Source: Clostridiales bacterium (GTDB lineage: Bacteria; Bacillota; Clostridia; Lachnospirales; Lachnospiraceae). Taken from it: 9,131 nt of DNA. Position numbers and translations under genes: made by a program. The notes below the pieces were generated by a model that had not been told where the DNA came from, searched no databases, and worked only from the letters and a program-made list of their open reading frames with translations. Shown here piece after piece: positions 7,192 through 9,131 of the stretch; within the stretch, counting starts at the first letter, position 1, and each line of letters starts with the position of its first letter. The stretch is taken from assembly GCA_019420425.1 (NCBI GenBank), contig JAHZHG010000026.1, forward strand, positions 6,623-15,753, in the 5' to 3' direction.

Positions 7192-7206
7192 GAAAAACAG
7201 GTAAAA
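7184..7206. repeat. Inverted repeat TTTTACC-N9-GGTAAAA, candidate operator
   Basis: A perfect 7-bp inverted repeat (7184-7190 and 7200-7206) separated by nine bases. The left arm overlaps the probable -10 of the asp23 operon and the right arm lies in its spacer. A third related half-site, TACCTTT, follows at 7212-7218, so GGTAAA-like elements alternate in orientation. The geometry suits a dimeric repressor site. It could equally be an AT-rich coincidence or an RNA hairpin; no regulator is identified. Confidence 0.4.
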
Positions 7207-7251
7207 GGAAATACCTTTATAAATTTCTTTTCGTTTTTTTTCATGAAACGC

Positions 7252-7280
7252 TTGCAAAATGTTGTATATTCTGGTAGAAT
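7252..7280 (+). promoter_or_regulatory. rpmB promoter
   Basis: TTGCAA (7252-7257), a 17-base spacer, and TAGAAT (7275-7280) preceded by an extended TGG (7272-7274). Transcription would start near 7287, leaving a leader of about 54 bases. The leader contains a 6-bp inverted repeat, GTCTAT (7295-7300) with ATAGAC (7310-7315), and then a very strong AAGGAGGT ribosome site (7327-7334). Confidence 0.75.
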
Positions 7281-7340
7281 AATTTTTGTTTCGGGTCTAT
7301 ATTGTGTAAATAGACTACTATTGTTCAAGGAGGTGCGATC

Positions 7341-7526
7341 ATGGCTAGATGTGCTATTTGCGATAAAGCCGCTCATTTTGGAAATAACGTGAGCCACTCT
7401 CATAGAAGAAGCAATAAAATGTGGAAATCGAACATCAAACATGTTACGGTTAAAGTAAACGGAGCCGCTAAGAAAATGTACGTTTGTACTTCTTGTCTGA
7501 AGTCCGGCAAAGTAGAAAGAGCATAA
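7341..7526 (+). CDS. rpmB: 50S ribosomal protein L28 (zinc-ribbon form)
   Basis: A 61-residue L28, the normal short bacterial length, a component of the large ribosomal subunit. The sequence opens MARCAICDKAAHFGNNVSHS, with the conserved HRRSNKMWKSNIKH segment following, and contains two CxxC pairs (Cys4/Cys7 and Cys49/Cys52). This is therefore the zinc-binding C+ type; many bacteria also carry or switch to a Cys-less paralogue under zinc limitation, but none is in this window. The ribosome site AAGGAGGT ends six bases before ATG 7341, as expected for a highly expressed gene. It has its own promoter and terminator and diverges from the asp23 operon, an arrangement I believe is shared with Bacillus. 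Confidence 0.98.
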   Translation: MARCAICDKAAHFGNNVSHSHRRSNKMWKSNIKHVTVKVNGAAKKMYVCTSCLKSGKVERA

Positions 7527-7540
7527 GTTTGATCAGAGAG

Positions 7541-7570
7541 GCCGCTGCACAGGTGCAGCGGCTATTTTTT
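7541..7570 (+). terminator. rpmB intrinsic terminator
   Basis: GCCGCTGCA (7541-7549) pairs perfectly with TGCAGCGGC (7554-7562) around a CAGG loop and is followed by TATTTTTT (7563-7570). It lies 14 bases after the rpmB stop. On the minus strand the hairpin lacks a U-tract, so it is probably one-directional. The bases from 7571 to 7676 hold nothing I can assign beyond a weak GCCG/CGGC pairing near 7624-7640. Confidence 0.9.
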
Positions 7571-7676
7571 ATGCGTAAAAGGATTGCTTACAAAAGTATA
7601 CCCTTCAGGCATCCCAGAATTAAGCCGCAGTGAATACGGCACATAAAGTATGATTTCTCTTACCCACCACGACAAT

Positions 7677-7811
7677 TCAGCAAAACAAATTGAACCCCAG
7701 CAGCATCAGTCCAATAATAAGAAGAACGGTCAGAAACACGCTCTCAATCAGCAGGGAAATTATCATTCCCACCGCTATCCAGAACAGGGTATATCCAATG
7801 ACATGCTTCAT
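7677..7811 (-). CDS. Small 44-residue two-helix membrane protein
   Basis: An open frame too short for routine gene calling encodes 44 residues, starting MKHVIGYTLFWIAVGMIISL and ending GLMLLGFNLFC. Two hydrophobic stretches, about residues 4-22 and 26-43, are separated by a short turn containing Glu23. This predicts a hairpin membrane protein with little outside the bilayer. ATG 7811 has a GGGAG ribosome site (7821-7817) five bases away, and the stop TGA is at 7679-7677. It lies 49 bases downstream of gerW on the same strand with no hairpin terminator between, so it may be co-transcribed. I recall similar short MKHVIGYTLFW-type proteins in Clostridia, but know no function. A chance hydrophobic frame is less likely given the ribosome site and the clean two-helix layout. 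Confidence 0.7.
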   Translation of the reverse strand: MKHVIGYTLFWIAVGMIISLLIESVFLTVLLIIGLMLLGFNLFC

Positions 7812-7860
7812 GACCGCTCCCGGTTTTCGTTTCTTATTTTAGTTTATGCAGCAAGGTGTA

Positions 7861-8280
7861 CTAAAATTCCTCTGCACTCTCCGCCGCATCATGGATGACT
7901 TCATCTACGGCTGCCTCGGTTTTCTTTTCTTTGTCGGTTTTCGGCTCGTTTTTGATGATGCCGAGGCGCTGTGCCAGGTCGGGCAGCATGTCCAGTATCT
8001 TGGACAGGGCATCCTGCTGGCGGATATTAACCAGACGGGTTACGCCGTTATGGATGACGATAACTGCGCTGGGCGTCATCTTCCCGCCCATTCCTCCGCC
8101 GCCTCCGGATTTGCGGTCCTCTGCCTTTGCACTGGCGGCTACGCCGAAGGAAACGTCCACAAGGGGAAGTACAATGGTATCTCCGATGGTGATCGCCTCA
8201 CCGACTACGGTTTTTGTGGAAATGAAGCTGTCCATTCCCCGAAACAGAGATTCTACGGTTGTCTGAAAATTATCTGCCAT
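7861..8280 (-). CDS. ytfJ: GerW family sporulation protein (YtfJ)
   Basis: A 139-residue GerW/YtfJ protein. In Bacillus this forespore protein is needed for proper germination with some germinants; its molecular mechanism is not settled. Family features run in order: an amphipathic N-terminus (ESLFRGMDSFISTKTVVGEAI, residues 10-30), TIGDTIVLPLVDVSFGVA (31-48), a glycine-rich loop KSGGGGGMGGK (57-67), and the following TPSAVIVIHNG strand (69-79). The C-terminal 30 residues are charged (Lys/Glu/Asp/Ala) and probably disordered. ATG 8280 has AGGAGG eight bases upstream and overlaps the end of the DUF2953 gene by 11 bases, implying a tightly coupled operon as with ytfI-ytfJ in Bacillus. Regulation by a forespore sigma factor is expected, but the operon promoter lies beyond the window. 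Confidence 0.93.
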   Translation of the reverse strand: MADNFQTTVESLFRGMDSFISTKTVVGEAITIGDTIVLPLVDVSFGVAASAKAEDRKSGGGGGMGGKMTPSAVIVIHNGVTRLVNIRQQDALSKILDMLPDLAQRLGIIKNEPKTDKEKKTEAAVDEVIHDAAESAEEF

Positions 8281-9131
8281 CTGATGGGCCTCCTTTTCTT
8301 CTTATCCTTTTTATGGTTAATTTCAGTTCTTTATCAAAAATCAGGGACAGTACGGTTTTGATTCCGTGAACTCCCCGAATATATCCGCGGATGGTCAGAT
8401 TGCCCTCCAGAACCGGCTGATGGAAGTCCGGTTCAAGGGAAAATCTGCCTTTTTTTACCGGCATAAGCAGGTAAATCATGCCTACTGCCTGTCCCGTCGT
8501 CGCCGGATCCGAAAAGCCCAGCTTCAGGTAGCCGTCGATGGAACGCGGCCGGTAATGGGTAAACAGGTAGAACAGGTGGCCTTTCATTCTCGCGGTGACT
8601 GCCCGTGTCTGCTCATGCTGCCACAGCTTTACGTAATAATTAGCCTGGACCAGCAGGCGGTTAAGCGTATGGCGAAGATTTTTGGCCTTTCCCTTGCAGC
8701 CGGTGAAAAAACCGGATATTCTGGCCGGCAGGCCGGTGAAAAAGGCAATCGCTGATCTGATTATACCAGAAATGCGCCCCGGCAGCAATCGGATACGGTC
8801 AAATGCAGACCCTGTACCGGATTTTTCCTCTGCAGGCGGAGGCTGCCGGAATTGTTCCTGTTCTTCTGCCTGCGGCCCCGGCAAATCCAGCTTAGGCTGC
8901 GGCGCCTGCTGACGGACAGCGCGCTCTGCCTGGCCGGTTTGCGGTGTTTTTTTCTGCTTCTTTTTCTGCGTCCGCGTTTTTTTTCTGTTTGTTATCCGCC
9001 CGATCAGGGCGGTCCATTTTTCAAGCGGTACGGCAAATATGCGGATGCTCCGCACAAGCTGTTTTTCCTGGTAGCCTATCGTGAAGGTGAATAGCCGGAA
9101 CATCCAGCTCACCCGCACGGCGCCCTCCAAT
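8270..9131 (-). CDS. DUF2953 domain protein (YtfI-like), N-terminus cut by window edge
   Basis: The visible 286 residues lack the true start: the first ones (EGAVRVSWMFRLFTFTIGY) already match an internal part of DUF2953, so the gene continues past 9131. The TTG at 9130 is not taken as a start. The C-terminal half is characteristic: GHLFYLFTHYRPRSIDGYLK, LGFSDPATTGQAVG (204-217), LEPDFHQPVLEG (232-243), and a basic end. Between lies a long linker: a Lys/Arg/Gln-rich run (about 47-65), a Pro/Gln/Glu-rich stretch (about 66-105), and a tandem pair of LPGRISG and LPARISG units (116-141). The family is of unknown function and is usually paired with GerW in sporulating Firmicutes. Probably membrane-associated through the missing N-terminus. 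Homopolymer T runs at 8947-8953 and 8977-8984 encode part of the basic run. Confidence 0.85.
   Translation of the reverse strand, partial: LEGAVRVSWMFRLFTFTIGYQEKQLVRSIRIFAVPLEKWTALIGRITNRKKTRTQKKKQKKTPQTGQAERAVRQQAPQPKLDLPGPQAEEQEQFRQPPPAEEKSGTGSAFDRIRLLPGRISGIIRSAIAFFTGLPARISGFFTGCKGKAKNLRHTLNRLLVQANYYVKLWQHEQTRAVTARMKGHLFYLFTHYRPRSIDGYLKLGFSDPATTGQAVGMIYLLMPVKKGRFSLEPDFHQPVLEGNLTIRGYIRGVHGIKTVLSLIFDKELKLTIKRIRRKGGPSDGR

Noticed and set aside
7571..7676. Possible spoVM near rpmB, as found next to rpmB in Bacillus
   Set aside because: No frame on either strand resembles the short MKFYTIKLPKFLGG-type SpoVM; the stretch shows no gene.
7650..7898. 82-codon open frame on the plus strand
   Set aside because: It is antisense to the small membrane protein and the gerW end, lacks a ribosome site, and is rich in His/Gln/Asn with no recognisable pattern.
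1..9131. CRISPR, tRNA/rRNA, riboswitch, insertion sequence or attachment site
   Set aside because: No regularly spaced repeats, cloverleaf, transposase motif or flanking inverted repeats with target duplications were seen on reading both strands.

Overview
The window looks like ordinary chromosome from a spore-forming, low-to-mid-GC Firmicute, most likely a Lachnospiraceae-type Clostridium. Supporting signs are an alpha/beta small acid-soluble spore protein with a sigma-G-like promoter, a GerW/YtfJ sporulation gene next to a DUF2953 (YtfI-like) gene, a DUF6465 protein (a family I associate with Lachnospiraceae), strong GGAGG ribosome sites, and the rpmB / asp23-fakA-recG cluster known from Firmicutes. 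I see no tRNA, rRNA, CRISPR array, insertion sequence, phage gene or transfer signature.

Layout. 20-1483 (+) is a DUF1846 protein. It converges on a methylglyoxal synthase-like gene at 1551-1933 (-), and the two share a bidirectional terminator at 1517-1540. The mgsA-like gene is broken by a frameshift just after its conserved Ile-Pro and has also lost several family-invariant active-site residues, although its promoter, ribosome site and terminator look intact. At 2193-2456 (+) lies the spore protein gene. It converges on a DUF6465 gene (2523-2948, -) with a Lys/Ala/Pro-rich histone-like tail. Next come, all on the minus strand, recG (3009-5087), fakA (5091-6761) and an Asp23/Gls24 gene (6775-7131). 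Transcription order is asp23-fakA-recG, and at both junctions the upstream stop codon lies against or inside the downstream ribosome site. Divergent from this operon is rpmB (7341-7526, +), with a clear promoter and terminator. The intergenic region between them holds an inverted repeat over the probable operon promoter. The last block, on the minus strand, is a DUF2953 gene running off the right edge, gerW/ytfJ (7861-8280), and a 44-residue two-helix membrane protein (7677-7811).

How the genes fit together. The central operon links envelope and lipid metabolism (FakA phosphorylates protein-bound fatty acids; Asp23/Gls24 proteins are envelope-stress associated) with DNA repair (RecG). The two ends serve sporulation: spore DNA protection by the SASP, and GerW, required for germination in Bacillus. 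I did not find a convincing new multi-gene system. The most unusual items are the decayed mgsA-like gene, the small membrane protein behind gerW, and the inverted repeat upstream of asp23.
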